Origin: Mameliella sp. MMSF_3455
GTDB taxonomy: Bacteria > Pseudomonadota > Alphaproteobacteria > Rhodobacterales > Rhodobacteraceae
Direction of reading: 5' to 3'
DNA length: 64,000 bases
Assembly (NCBI RefSeq): GCF_030733205.1
Contig: NZ_JASHJL010000010.1
Location: 62,001-126,000, forward strand
This document shows, one piece after another, positions 32,147-41,701 of the stretch. Both the position numbers and the translations under genes were made by a program. Under the pieces are notes generated by a model, which saw nothing but the letters and a program-made list of their open reading frames with translations, ran no database searches and was not told the origin of the DNA. Position 1 is the first letter of the stretch. Each line of letters opens with the position of its first letter.

Positions 32147-33610
32147 ATGCCGCACCGATCCGAGATCCGATTCATTCTGAACGGGCGCGATGTTTCCATC
32201 AGCGACGTCGGGGCAGATCGCACCCTGCTGGATTTCCTGCGGTTGGACCGTCGCCTGACCGGCACCAAGGAAGGCTGCGCCGAGGGCGATTGCGGTGCCT
32301 GCACGGTTCTGGTGGGCCGCCTGACGCGGGATGGCCTGCGCTATGACCCGGTCAACGCCTGCATCCGCTTTTTGGCCTCGCTGGATGGCTGCCATGTCGT
32401 GACCGTCGAACATCTTGCCGGGGCGGATGGCGGATTGCACCCGGTGCAACAGGCGCTTGTCGATCATCACGGCAGCCAGTGCGGGTTCTGCACCCCGGGG
32501 TTCGTCATGTCGCTCTACGCGCTTTGGATGGCGGTTCCCGAGCCGACCGAGGCGCAGGTGGAAACGGCGCTTCAGGGCAATCTCTGCCGTTGCACGGGCT
32601 ATGCGCCGATCATCCGCGCTGCCGTTGCGATCAGCCGCTATGGCTCTCCTGCCGCCGACCCGATCGCCCGTGAACGCGAAGAGATCACCGCCCGCCTGAC
32701 GGCGCTGCGCGACGGTCAACGGGTGGAGACCGGCCCCGAGGACAACCGCGCGATCCTGCCGGCGGATGTGGACGATCTGGCCGCCTGCCTGCTGGATCAT
32801 CCGGAGGCGACCATTGTCGCCGGAGCAACGGATGTGGGCCTTTGGGTGACCAAATTCCTGCGGCCCATCGGCCCGGCGATCTTCACCGGGCACCTCGAGG
32901 GGCTGAAGGCGGTCGAGATCCGCGATGACGCGCTCTGGATCGGGGCGGGGGCCAGCTACACCGAATGCCAGGATGAACTGACCGGGGCCTTTCCGCATCT
33001 CGCCGGTTACTGGGACCGGATCGCAGGTTGGCAGGTGCGCAACATGGGGACCGTGGGCGGCAATATCGCCAACGGCTCACCCATCGGGGACACGCCGCCG
33101 GTGCTGATTGCGCTGGGGGCAGAGATCACGCTGCGCAAAGGCGATGCCCGCCGCGTGCTGCCGCTGCAGGAGTTCTTTGTCGATTACGGCAAGCAGGACC
33201 GGCAGGCGGGCGAATTCGTCGAGGCGATCCGCGTGCCGCTGCCGCAACCCGGCCAGCGACACGCAGCCTACAAGATTTCCAAGCGCCGGGACGAGGATAT
33301 TTCCTCGGTTGCGGCGGGCATCCGCGTCACGGTCGAAGAGGGCCGGATCACCGATTGTCGCATCGCCTTTGGCGGCATGGCAGCGACGCCGAAACGGGCC
33401 GCCAAGGCCGAAAACGCGCTGCTTGGGCAGGTCTGGTCCGAAGAGGCATTCGCCAAGGCGGCCGCCGCTCTCGCGCAGGATTTCACGCCGCTGAGCGACT
33501 GGCGCGCCTCTGCCGACTATCGCAGCCTTTCGGCAGGCAACCTTCTGCGCCGGTTCTTCCTTGAAAACGACGCGGCGACGGATGCGCCCGTGCAACTGAC
33601 CACCGCCTGA
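32147..33610 (+). CDS. xdhA: Xanthine dehydrogenase small subunit (FeS and FAD)
   Basis: The 487-residue protein has the plant-type [2Fe-2S] site in KEGCAEGDCGACTVLVG and the second cluster sites GSQCGFCTPGF and LCRCTGYAPI. From about residue 195 it has an FAD domain with IVAGATDVGLWVTKF and NMGTVGGNIANGSPIGDTPP. It passes electrons from the Mo centre of XdhB to NAD+. The ATG at 32147 follows GGAGGAAG. The frame is open further upstream, but those residues are not conserved. Confidence 0.95.
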   Translation: MPHRSEIRFILNGRDVSISDVGADRTLLDFLRLDRRLTGTKEGCAEGDCGACTVLVGRLTRDGLRYDPVNACIRFLASLDGCHVVTVEHLAGADGGLHPVQQALVDHHGSQCGFCTPGFVMSLYALWMAVPEPTEAQVETALQGNLCRCTGYAPIIRAAVAISRYGSPAADPIAREREEITARLTALRDGQRVETGPEDNRAILPADVDDLAACLLDHPEATIVAGATDVGLWVTKFLRPIGPAIFTGHLEGLKAVEIRDDALWIGAGASYTECQDELTGAFPHLAGYWDRIAGWQVRNMGTVGGNIANGSPIGDTPPVLIALGAEITLRKGDARRVLPLQEFFVDYGKQDRQAGEFVEAIRVPLPQPGQRHAAYKISKRRDEDISSVAAGIRVTVEEGRITDCRIAFGGMAATPKRAAKAENALLGQVWSEEAFAKAAAALAQDFTPLSDWRASADYRSLSAGNLLRRFFLENDAATDAPVQLTTA

Positions 33611-33624
33611 GAGGGGACAGATCG

Positions 33625-35943
33625 ATGAAAGACGCCGTGACCATCACCGGCACCGTGCATCAGGACCGTATCCACGACAGCGCCACCAAGCATGTCACCG
33701 GGCGTGCCGACTACACCGACGATATCGCGCTGCCCGAGGGCACACTGCACGCCTACCTGGGTGTTTCGGACGTGGCCCATGCCACGTTGAAGGGCATCGA
33801 CCTGACCGCCGTTCGGGCGGCGCCCGGCGTCATCGGCGTGTTGACCGCCGACGACATTCCGGGCGTCAACGACATCAGCCCCACGGGCCGCAACGACGAG
33901 CCGGTCTTTCCCACGGAAAAGATCGAGTTCCACGGCCAGCCCTTGTTCGCGGTGATCGCCGAAACCCGCGATGCAGCTCGACGCGCGGCAACGCTGGCCA
34001 AGGTGGACTACGAGGTTCTGCCCCATGCGCTGGATCCGCAGGCGGCCATGGATGCGGGCTATCCCCATGTCACCCTGCCGCTAAAGCTGGAACGCGGCGA
34101 CGTGGAGGCCGGGCGTCAGGCGGCAGTGCATCGGATCAAGGGCCGGATGCAGGTCGGTGGTCAGGACCACATGTACCTCGAAGGCCATATCGCCTGCGCC
34201 ATTCCGGGAGAGGACGATGACGTGCAGGTGCATTGTTCGACGCAGCACCCCTCCGAGGCGCAGCACATGGTGGCCCATGTGCTTGGCGTGCCCTCCAATG
34301 CGGTCACGGTGAACGTGCGGCGCATGGGGGGCGGGTTCGGCGGCAAGGAAAGCCAGATGAACCTGTTCTGTGCCATCGCCGCCGTGGCCGCGAAGAAATG
34401 GAACCGCGCCGTCAAGATCCGCCCCGACCGCGATCAGGACATGACCGCCACGGGCAAGCGCCATGACTTTGTGATCGACTATGACGTGAGTTTTGACGAC
34501 GGAGGCCGAATACAGGCGGTCGAAGGCAGTTTCGCAGCGCGCTGCGGCTACTCGTCCGATCTTTCGGGGCCGGTCACCGACCGCGCGCTGTTCCATGCGG
34601 ACAACGCCTATTTCTATCCCCATGTGCGCCTGACCTCGCGCCCGATGAAGACGAACACGGTCTCCAACACCGCCTTCCGGGGCTTTGGCGGGCCGCAGGG
34701 CGTGGTTGCCGCAGAACGCATCATCGAGGAAATCGCCTATGCCACGGGGCAAGACCCGCTGGATGTGCGCAAGGCCAATTTCTATGGCGGAGAGGGGCGG
34801 GACGTGACCCCCTATCATCAGCAGGTCGAGGACAACATCCTGGACCGGCTCGTGACTGAACTGGAGGAAAGCGCCGAGTATCGCCGCCGCCGTGCAGAGA
34901 TCGTCGACACCAACCGAACGTCGCCGGTTCTGAAAAAGGGCATCGCGCTGACGCCGGTGAAATTCGGCATCTCCTTTACAGCGACGCATTACAATCAGGC
35001 GGGCGCCTTGGTGCATGTCTACAACGACGGGTCCATCCACCTGAACCACGGCGGGACAGAGATGGGTCAGGGGCTGAACACCAAGGTGGCGCAGGTGGTG
35101 GCCGATGCCTTCCAGGTGGATTTCGAACGCATCAAGATCACCAGGACCACGACCGAGAAGGTGCCCAATACTTCGGCCACCGCGGCGTCTTCGGGGTCGG
35201 ACCTGAACGGCATGGCGGCGCTGAACGCGGTCGAGCAGATTAAGGCGCGGCTGGTGGAGTTCGCCGCCGAGAAATGGGGCGTCGCGCCGGAAGAGGTGCG
35301 GTTCCTCGCCAATCGGGTGCAGATCGGGGACGAGGTTCTGTCCTTCGATGCGGTCATCAAGGCCGCCTACATGGCGCGGGTCCAACTTTCGGCGGCCGGG
35401 TTCTACAAGACCCCCAAGATCCACTGGGACCGCGACAAGGGGCAGGGGCGGCCGTTCTACTACTATGCCTATGGCGCCGCCTGTTCCGAGGTGACGATCG
35501 ACACGCTGACCGGGGAATACCGGATCGACCGCACCGATATCCTGCATGACGTGGGCCGCTCGCTGAACCCGGTGCTGGACAAGGGGCAGGTCGAAGGCGC
35601 CTTCGTGCAGGGCATGGGCTGGCTGACCAGTGAGGAACTCTGGTGGGACGACGCGGGCCGTCTGCGCACCCATGCGCCTTCGACCTACAAGATCCCGCTG
35701 GCCTCGGACCGGCCGCGTATCTTCAACGTGAACCTCGCGGATTGGTCTGAGAACCGCGAACTGACGATCAAGCGGTCCAAGGCCGTGGGCGAGCCGCCCT
35801 TCATGTTGGGCATCTCGGTCTTCGAGGCGCTGTCGATGGCGGTGGCCTCGGTTGCCGATTACCGCGTCTGCCCGCGTCTCGATGCCCCGGCCACGCCGGA
35901 ACGCGTGCTGATGGCCGTCACCCGTCTGCAGGCCGGGGGGTGA
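33625..35943 (+). CDS. xdhB: Xanthine dehydrogenase molybdopterin subunit
   Basis: The 772-residue protein has the Mo-cofactor motifs GGQDHMYLEGH, MGGGFGGKESQ and TAFRGFGGPQG, and the catalytic Glu in KAVGEPPFMLGIS near the C terminus. It oxidises hypoxanthine and xanthine to urate. Downstream xdhC and a purine permease support the assignment. Confidence 0.96.
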   Translation: MKDAVTITGTVHQDRIHDSATKHVTGRADYTDDIALPEGTLHAYLGVSDVAHATLKGIDLTAVRAAPGVIGVLTADDIPGVNDISPTGRNDEPVFPTEKIEFHGQPLFAVIAETRDAARRAATLAKVDYEVLPHALDPQAAMDAGYPHVTLPLKLERGDVEAGRQAAVHRIKGRMQVGGQDHMYLEGHIACAIPGEDDDVQVHCSTQHPSEAQHMVAHVLGVPSNAVTVNVRRMGGGFGGKESQMNLFCAIAAVAAKKWNRAVKIRPDRDQDMTATGKRHDFVIDYDVSFDDGGRIQAVEGSFAARCGYSSDLSGPVTDRALFHADNAYFYPHVRLTSRPMKTNTVSNTAFRGFGGPQGVVAAERIIEEIAYATGQDPLDVRKANFYGGEGRDVTPYHQQVEDNILDRLVTELEESAEYRRRRAEIVDTNRTSPVLKKGIALTPVKFGISFTATHYNQAGALVHVYNDGSIHLNHGGTEMGQGLNTKVAQVVADAFQVDFERIKITRTTTEKVPNTSATAASSGSDLNGMAALNAVEQIKARLVEFAAEKWGVAPEEVRFLANRVQIGDEVLSFDAVIKAAYMARVQLSAAGFYKTPKIHWDRDKGQGRPFYYYAYGAACSEVTIDTLTGEYRIDRTDILHDVGRSLNPVLDKGQVEGAFVQGMGWLTSEELWWDDAGRLRTHAPSTYKIPLASDRPRIFNVNLADWSENRELTIKRSKAVGEPPFMLGISVFEALSMAVASVADYRVCPRLDAPATPERVLMAVTRLQAGG

Positions 35944-35947
35944 GCCG

Positions 35948-36829
35948 ATGGCATCCGCAATCACGTCATTGGCGGAGTTCCTTGGCGCGGAAGGCGCAGT
36001 GATCCGTGTGGAGCTGACGCGGGTGCGCGGCTCTTCTCCGCGCGGCGAGGGTACGGAGATGTTCGTCGCCGCCTCCGGCCTCTGGGGCACGATTGGCGGC
36101 GGCCAGTTGGAATACCGGGCCATCGAAACGGCGCGCGGGATGCTGCGTGACGGCGTTCTGAGCCGAACGTTGGACCTGCCGCTGGGACCCGAGATCGGGC
36201 AATGCTGTGGCGGGCGGGTCGAAATGGGTCTGACGCGGCTGCGCGCCTCGGACAGGCGCGCGGCCATTACCCGCGAGGCGCGCGCCAAGGACAGCCGCCC
36301 GCATGTCTACGTTCTGGGCGCGGGCCATGTGGGCCGCGCACTGGCCGACCTGTTCCAGCACCTGCCGGTCACCTGCATCGTGATCGACACGCGGCCCGAG
36401 GAAATCGCGCTCTGCACTGCGGAGGTCGACACGCGTGTCCGCGCGATCCCCGAGATCGACATCATGACGGCCCCGGCGGGCAGCGCCTTTGTCGTGCTGA
36501 CGCATGATCATGCGCTGGACTTCCTGCTGACCGCCGCCGCTCTGGAACGCGGTGACGCGGCCTATGTCGGCATGATCGGCTCTGCCACCAAGCGGGCAAA
36601 ATTCAGGAACTGGATGCACCGGAACTGCGAGGCCGGTGACATCGACACATTGATCTGCCCCATCGGGGCAAGCGGTAGCCGCGACAAGCGGCCCAGCCTG
36701 ATCGCCGCCTTCGTGGTGGCCGAAGTCATGGCTGAATTGACCTCTGAACCTGCCGCGACCTGCCCAGAGAGGGCAACCCAGGCGGCCCGAAAGGGCCATC
36801 ACCAAGACCAGGAGGGACTGACGGCCTGA
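35948..36829 (+). CDS. xdhC: Xanthine dehydrogenase accessory protein XdhC
   Basis: The 293-residue protein has an N-terminal XdhC/CoxI region with RGSSPRGEGTEMFV and GQCCGGRVEMGL, and a C-terminal Rossmann domain with VYVLGAGHVGRALADLF. XdhC binds and sulfurates the Mo cofactor before insertion into XdhB. It sits 4 bases after xdhB. Confidence 0.94.
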   Translation: MASAITSLAEFLGAEGAVIRVELTRVRGSSPRGEGTEMFVAASGLWGTIGGGQLEYRAIETARGMLRDGVLSRTLDLPLGPEIGQCCGGRVEMGLTRLRASDRRAAITREARAKDSRPHVYVLGAGHVGRALADLFQHLPVTCIVIDTRPEEIALCTAEVDTRVRAIPEIDIMTAPAGSAFVVLTHDHALDFLLTAAALERGDAAYVGMIGSATKRAKFRNWMHRNCEAGDIDTLICPIGASGSRDKRPSLIAAFVVAEVMAELTSEPAATCPERATQAARKGHHQDQEGLTA

Positions 36830-36871
36830 CACCGGGCCGTGGAGCTGGTCACATCGGAGGAGGAAACCGTC

Positions 36872-38473
36872 ATGGACGGTGCAAGCTACACCTACAGGCT
36901 GTTCACACGCAGCGATTTCAGCGCCTTCTGGGCGTTGTTCACCGACAATCTCGTGAATCTGCTGATCCTGTCTGGGGTCTGCCAGTTCGTGTTCCAGATG
37001 CCGGCCGAGATCGTCTATGGCCGCATCGTACCGGGCGCGGCGGTGGCCATCCTGGCTGGGGTCGCGGTCTATACTGTCATGGCGAAATGGGCGGCGACGC
37101 GGCAGGGCCGCGACGTGACGGCCTTGCCCTACGGCATCTCCACCCCGGTGATGTTCGTCTATCTCTTTGGCGTCATCGGCCCGATCTACTGGGCGACGCA
37201 GGATCCGCTGCTGGCATGGCAGGTGGGCATCGGCGCAGGCTTCATGGGCGGGATCGTCGCGGCGCTGGGCGCCGTGGTCGGTCCCTTCCTCAAACGCATC
37301 ACGCCGCGCGCGGGGATGCTGGGGACGCTTTGCGGGATCGCTCTGGTCTTTATCGGGTCGGTGCCGCTGGCAGAGATCTTTGAAAACCCGGTCATCGGCT
37401 TCACCTCGCTGCTGTTCATCCTCTGGGGGCTGATCGGACGCTTTCGCCTGCCGGGCAACGTGCCTGCGGGGCTTGTGGCCATCGGCGCCGGCACCGTGAT
37501 CGCCATCGTTCTGGGGGAGGCAAAGTTCGATTTCTCCGACGTCGGGGCCTATCCGCCGGTGCCCTATCTCGGCGACATGATCGCGGGTATCCAGTACCTG
37601 TTCGCCAACCCGGAACTGTTCCTGGTGCTGATCCCGGTGCAGATCTACAACTTCATCGAGACGATGAACAATGTCGAGAGCGCCGAGGCCGCCGGGGACA
37701 GCTATCCCGTGGGCCTGTGCCAGGTGACGGACGGGGCGGGCACGATGATCGGCGCGGTCTTCGGCTCTCCCTTTCCGACCACGGTCTACATCGGCCACCC
37801 GGCCTACAAGCGACTGGATGCCCACGCAGGCTATATCGTCGGCGTCGCTGTCGTGATCGCGGCCGCAGCCTTTCTGGGCTTCCTGTCGTTCTTGGCCGGG
37901 TTGATCCCGATTGCCGCCGCCGCCCCCGTGCTGGTCTTTGTCTCGGTGAGCCTCATCACAAACACCGCATGGTCGATCAAACCGATGCACATGGCCGCCG
38001 TGTCCTTTGCCATCCTGCCGCATATCTCGGAGTTCCTGATGGTCAAATGGGGGTCGCTGATGAACGCGTTGCGCAGTTCGGGCGTCGAGGGACTGCCCGC
38101 CCTGGGCGATGCGAACCTGACCGCCGCCCTGCTGATGGAAGGAGCGCATTACGAGGGGCACCTTGCGCTCAGCCAGGGGGCGATCCTGACCGGGCTGATC
38201 TGGGGCGCCATCGTTGCCGACGTGATCGACGCGCGGTTCCGCATGGCGGGGGCCTTTGCGCTGGCGGCTGCCGCGATGTCCTCGCTGGGGATCATCCACG
38301 CGCCGACCCTCCAGATGCCGCAGTTCGACGGGATCACCCTGGGCTACGTCATCATCGGGGCCTTTCTGTACCTCTACCCGCTCGTGGCCCCGAAAGAGGA
38401 CCTGGAAGAGCGTGTGATCGTGCCGGATGAACCGGACATGATGGACGATATTCCGCCCGCGCAACGCGCTTGA
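36872..38473 (+). CDS. Xanthine/uracil-type (NCS2) permease
   Basis: The 533-residue protein has about twelve membrane helices and the NCS2 signatures ALPYGISTPVMFVYLFG and QIYNFIETMNNVESAEAAGD. It likely imports a purine for the flanking xdh and guaD genes. The ATG at 36872 has GGAGGAGGA 8 bases upstream, so the in-frame codon at 36839 is not used. Confidence 0.88.
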   Translation: MDGASYTYRLFTRSDFSAFWALFTDNLVNLLILSGVCQFVFQMPAEIVYGRIVPGAAVAILAGVAVYTVMAKWAATRQGRDVTALPYGISTPVMFVYLFGVIGPIYWATQDPLLAWQVGIGAGFMGGIVAALGAVVGPFLKRITPRAGMLGTLCGIALVFIGSVPLAEIFENPVIGFTSLLFILWGLIGRFRLPGNVPAGLVAIGAGTVIAIVLGEAKFDFSDVGAYPPVPYLGDMIAGIQYLFANPELFLVLIPVQIYNFIETMNNVESAEAAGDSYPVGLCQVTDGAGTMIGAVFGSPFPTTVYIGHPAYKRLDAHAGYIVGVAVVIAAAAFLGFLSFLAGLIPIAAAAPVLVFVSVSLITNTAWSIKPMHMAAVSFAILPHISEFLMVKWGSLMNALRSSGVEGLPALGDANLTAALLMEGAHYEGHLALSQGAILTGLIWGAIVADVIDARFRMAGAFALAAAAMSSLGIIHAPTLQMPQFDGITLGYVIIGAFLYLYPLVAPKEDLEERVIVPDEPDMMDDIPPAQRA

Positions 38474-38481
38474 CACACCAA

Positions 38482-38504
38482 GGGGCGGCCTCAGAGGCCG
38501 CCCC
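38482..38504 (+). terminator. Hairpin between the permease and guaD genes
   Basis: GGGGCGGCCT pairs perfectly with AGGCCGCCCC over a three-base loop. No T run follows, so it may be an attenuating or mRNA-protecting hairpin within the operon. Confidence 0.5.
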
Positions 38505-38524
38505 GCCAACAGACGAGAAACCCC

Positions 38525-39847
38525 ATGACAGAGACACTCTTGCGCGGCCGCATCCTGAGCTTTCACCGCGCCCCAGCGGATGGCAAGGATACCGACGCCT
38601 TTACCTACATCGAGGATGGCGCCCTGTGGCTACGGGACGGGATGATCGTCCGGCGCGGGGATTTCGACGAAGTGGCCAGGACGGCCCCCGGCGTGCCCGT
38701 GACAGATCACCGCCCGCACCTGCTGTTGGCCGGTTTCATCGACACCCATATTCATTTCCCGCAGGTTCAGGTGATCGCCTCCTGGGGCGCACAACTTCTG
38801 GATTGGTTGAACAGCTACACCTTCCCCGAGGAAACGCGCTTTTCCGATGAGGCGCACGCAGCGCGCATGGCGACGGCCTTCATGGATCAATTGGTGGCGC
38901 ATGGCACGACCAGCGCCGTGGCCTTCTGTTCGGTGCATGGCACCTCGGTCGAGGCCTTTTTCACCGAGGCTGTGCGCCGCAACATGCGGATGCTGGGTGG
39001 CAAGGTTCTGATGGACCGCAACGCGCCCGATGGTCTGCGCGACACGCCGCAATCGGGCTATGACGACAGCACCGCGCTGATTGGCAGATGGCACGGCAAG
39101 GGGCGCTGCGGCTATGTGATCTCGCCGCGCTTCGCAATCACCTCGACGCCTGAACAGATGGAGATGGCGCAGGCGCTGGCGCAGGAAAACCCGACGTGCC
39201 CGATCCAGACCCACCTGTCGGAAAACCGAGATGAGATCGCCTACACGCTGGAGCTATACCCGCAGGCGCGCGATTATCTGGACGTCTACCAGGGCTACGG
39301 CCTGCTGCGGGACAACAGCCTGCTGGGCCATGCCATCCACCTGGAACCACGCGAGATCGACGCCTTGGCAGAGACCGGCGCGCATCCCGTGTTCTGCCCG
39401 ACCTCCAACCTGTTCCTCGGATCCGGCCTGTTTGATCACGGCGGGCTGTCCGCGCGCGGGATCACCAGCGGGATCGCCACGGACGTCGGGGCGGGCACCA
39501 GCTATTCCATGCTGCAGACTCTGAACGAAGGCTACAAGGTGCTGCAACTGCAGGGCCAAGCCCTACACCCGTTGCAGGCCTTTGACTGGGCCACGCGCGG
39601 CAATGCCGAAGTGCTGGGCATGGCCGACAGGATCGGCACTCTGGAGGAAGGCTCCGAAGCGGATATCGTCGTGCTGAACGCCCGCGCGACCGGGGCGATG
39701 GCGCTGCGCATGGAGCGCGCGGAAACGCTCGCCGAAGAGCTGTTCATCCTTCAGGTCATGGGCGACGATCGGGCGGTGGAAGAGGTCTATGTAGCAGGGC
39801 AGGCGAGCAAGTCGCCGGGCGCACACTCCGCCCGGGTGGCGGCTTGA
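38525..39847 (+). CDS. guaD: Guanine deaminase
   Basis: The 440-residue amidohydrolase has the metal motif GFIDTHIHFPQ, the TFPEETRFSD segment typical of guanine deaminases, HLSENRDEI and DVGAGTSYSML. It converts guanine to xanthine, the substrate of the upstream XdhAB, so the block forms a guanine-to-urate route. Confidence 0.93.
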   Translation: MTETLLRGRILSFHRAPADGKDTDAFTYIEDGALWLRDGMIVRRGDFDEVARTAPGVPVTDHRPHLLLAGFIDTHIHFPQVQVIASWGAQLLDWLNSYTFPEETRFSDEAHAARMATAFMDQLVAHGTTSAVAFCSVHGTSVEAFFTEAVRRNMRMLGGKVLMDRNAPDGLRDTPQSGYDDSTALIGRWHGKGRCGYVISPRFAITSTPEQMEMAQALAQENPTCPIQTHLSENRDEIAYTLELYPQARDYLDVYQGYGLLRDNSLLGHAIHLEPREIDALAETGAHPVFCPTSNLFLGSGLFDHGGLSARGITSGIATDVGAGTSYSMLQTLNEGYKVLQLQGQALHPLQAFDWATRGNAEVLGMADRIGTLEEGSEADIVVLNARATGAMALRMERAETLAEELFILQVMGDDRAVEEVYVAGQASKSPGAHSARVAA

Positions 39848-39967
39848 CCTGGTATCAGTCGCGTTGCATCTGGTCGTAGACCAGCGTCAGGGAGACGAAT
39901 GCGAACTCAATGCTGGCGACATGTTGCCCCGCGCAGAACTGCAAGGGGCAGCAGGAAAAAACATTCC

Positions 39968-41488
39968 TCACCCGAAGTGGCGCACACTCACCAAGCCCTT
40001 TGGACCGTTCTTGATTTTGACCTGCCACCAGATAATGTCATCATCGAGACACTGACGAAGCGCCTTCTGCGTCGGGTTCAGCGGGGCCCAATTTGTTACC
40101 GAGTCGTCGCCCCAAACCACTTCGTAGCTTTCACAAATGGATTTACATCTTGCGACGGCGTCGGCTGGTCCACTGAACTTGGGAGTTTCGCTGGCAATAT
40201 CCACCCATTCCAGGGTGATAAGTTTTCCGACGTCTTCTGAATTTGGATCCGGTGAGGCCTTGACTGACACATCTGTTGTGGTTGACTTGACGATGGCGCC
40301 AAAACTTGTAGATGGCGAGCAGTGTCCAACGATGTCCAATGCGAATTTCTGGACATCCTCTAGGGTTTCCTTTTCAAATCCGTCGAAATAACCTTGCAGA
40401 TCTTTTAGGAGGAAATTGGAGGGAGCGAGAGAAATTAGTGGGTAATCATTAAATCCTACATCAGCATCAATCCTTGAGTGGCAAATGGAGTTTGGGTGGG
40501 CGCGCCTTAGTAGACTTGTTTCGTATGGAGAATCATACCCGCAGGCGCTAACATTTGAGTCGTCAATCCGGCAAAAACGTGTCGTCTCGAACCCCTGAAT
40601 TTTAGTTTGTGCGCGAGCATGGACCAAGTACTGAACGTTGTGGGTCCAGGCGGGGTTTCGAAGTTGTTCTTCTGTGTATGTGGCATAAGGTTCTCTTTTG
40701 TCGTAGTAGACCTTGTAAACCCTTTCTCTAATTTCATCGAACGTCGGCTCAATCACGGGTTGATAGGGGCCGGAACTGCTCCAGTTCCAGAGATTGTCAC
40801 AGGCAATCAGCACTTGTTTCATGCCGTATCGTTCCCGGGATCGAATGCCGTAGACGTCGATCATCCACTTCCCCGCCTTGTCAACGGTGTCGATGTAAAA
40901 AAAGTTCTGCCCCTCATATATCATCATCTGGACAAGTATGTCGGTCGAGATTATGGGAATTGGCGAGTTCTGGTGAGTTTGCGACCCCAATTCTGTCAAG
41001 CGCTGCAATACATCCGTGGACAGGTCAAAACCTTGGCTTACTGCGTCCGCGCTGTACGTTTGCGTCTCGTCAACTGTCAGGCTGGGCCGATGGAAGCCAA
41101 GGGTGGCTGTGTAGTGCATGCGACGGTTGAATTCCCGCCCGTCCAAGCCTTTCTTCGTTCCGAACATAAACAGAACTGCACAGGCTGATAAGCAAGACGA
41201 ATCCTGGCGCAGAACCGTGCCCACACCAAGGTTTCGAATTTCCTCCGCAAGCCGCAGCGCTTCGGCGATGCTTCCGCCCGGGCTATCCAGGCAGATGGTC
41301 TGCCCGCTTGTGAACTGGGACTCTTCCGGGTAGGCCCGTTCATAGGCATCGCGGAAACGATCCAGATCTCCGGGTTGAATCTGACCGGTGAGTAAGATGC
41401 CACAGTCGCGCCCCTCTACCAACTCGAAGTCAGCCGCGAAAAGTTGCATGGGGAAAAGGAAAAACAACAAAGAGAGAAATCTCGACAT
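39968..41488 (-). CDS. ClpP-like periplasmic serine-protease-type protein in an AT-rich patch
   Basis: The 506-residue protein has a signal peptide (MSRFLSLLFFLFPMQLFA). A ClpP/crotonase-like domain (about 20-160) follows, with ICLDSPGGSIAEALRLAEEI and SSCLSACAVLFMFGTK, as in the COG3904 periplasmic group. The middle is unrecognised and the C terminus has an SH3-like segment (VKASPDPNSEDVGKLITLEWV) and several cysteines. Its base composition is clearly AT-richer than its neighbours, suggesting transfer. The start could also be the ATG at 41500. No partner gene is adjacent. Confidence 0.7.
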   Translation of the reverse strand: MSRFLSLLFFLFPMQLFAADFELVEGRDCGILLTGQIQPGDLDRFRDAYERAYPEESQFTSGQTICLDSPGGSIAEALRLAEEIRNLGVGTVLRQDSSCLSACAVLFMFGTKKGLDGREFNRRMHYTATLGFHRPSLTVDETQTYSADAVSQGFDLSTDVLQRLTELGSQTHQNSPIPIISTDILVQMMIYEGQNFFYIDTVDKAGKWMIDVYGIRSRERYGMKQVLIACDNLWNWSSSGPYQPVIEPTFDEIRERVYKVYYDKREPYATYTEEQLRNPAWTHNVQYLVHARAQTKIQGFETTRFCRIDDSNVSACGYDSPYETSLLRRAHPNSICHSRIDADVGFNDYPLISLAPSNFLLKDLQGYFDGFEKETLEDVQKFALDIVGHCSPSTSFGAIVKSTTTDVSVKASPDPNSEDVGKLITLEWVDIASETPKFSGPADAVARCKSICESYEVVWGDDSVTNWAPLNPTQKALRQCLDDDIIWWQVKIKNGPKGLVSVRHFG

Positions 41489-41701
41489 AATAGCTCTCAT
41501 CGAATTTCTTGGTGATCGGAGTGTGACATTGGCTCCTTTCCAAGTCCAGTATTCCGCTCTGAAGTAAAGTGCCCCTGACGAGTCAGGTTGATCCAAACTT
41601 TGCCTTTCGCCGACATATAGTTGAGGCCGTCCGGCAAAGGATCGTTTCTGATTTTGAGATGGCTCGTCGCGATCAACCGTTAAGGCCGTCGCTCATCTCT
41701 C

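Noticed and set aside
35966-38566. An 866-residue minus-strand open frame
   Set aside because: It is antisense to xdhC and the purine permease and is a low-complexity His/Asp/Gln-rich shadow.
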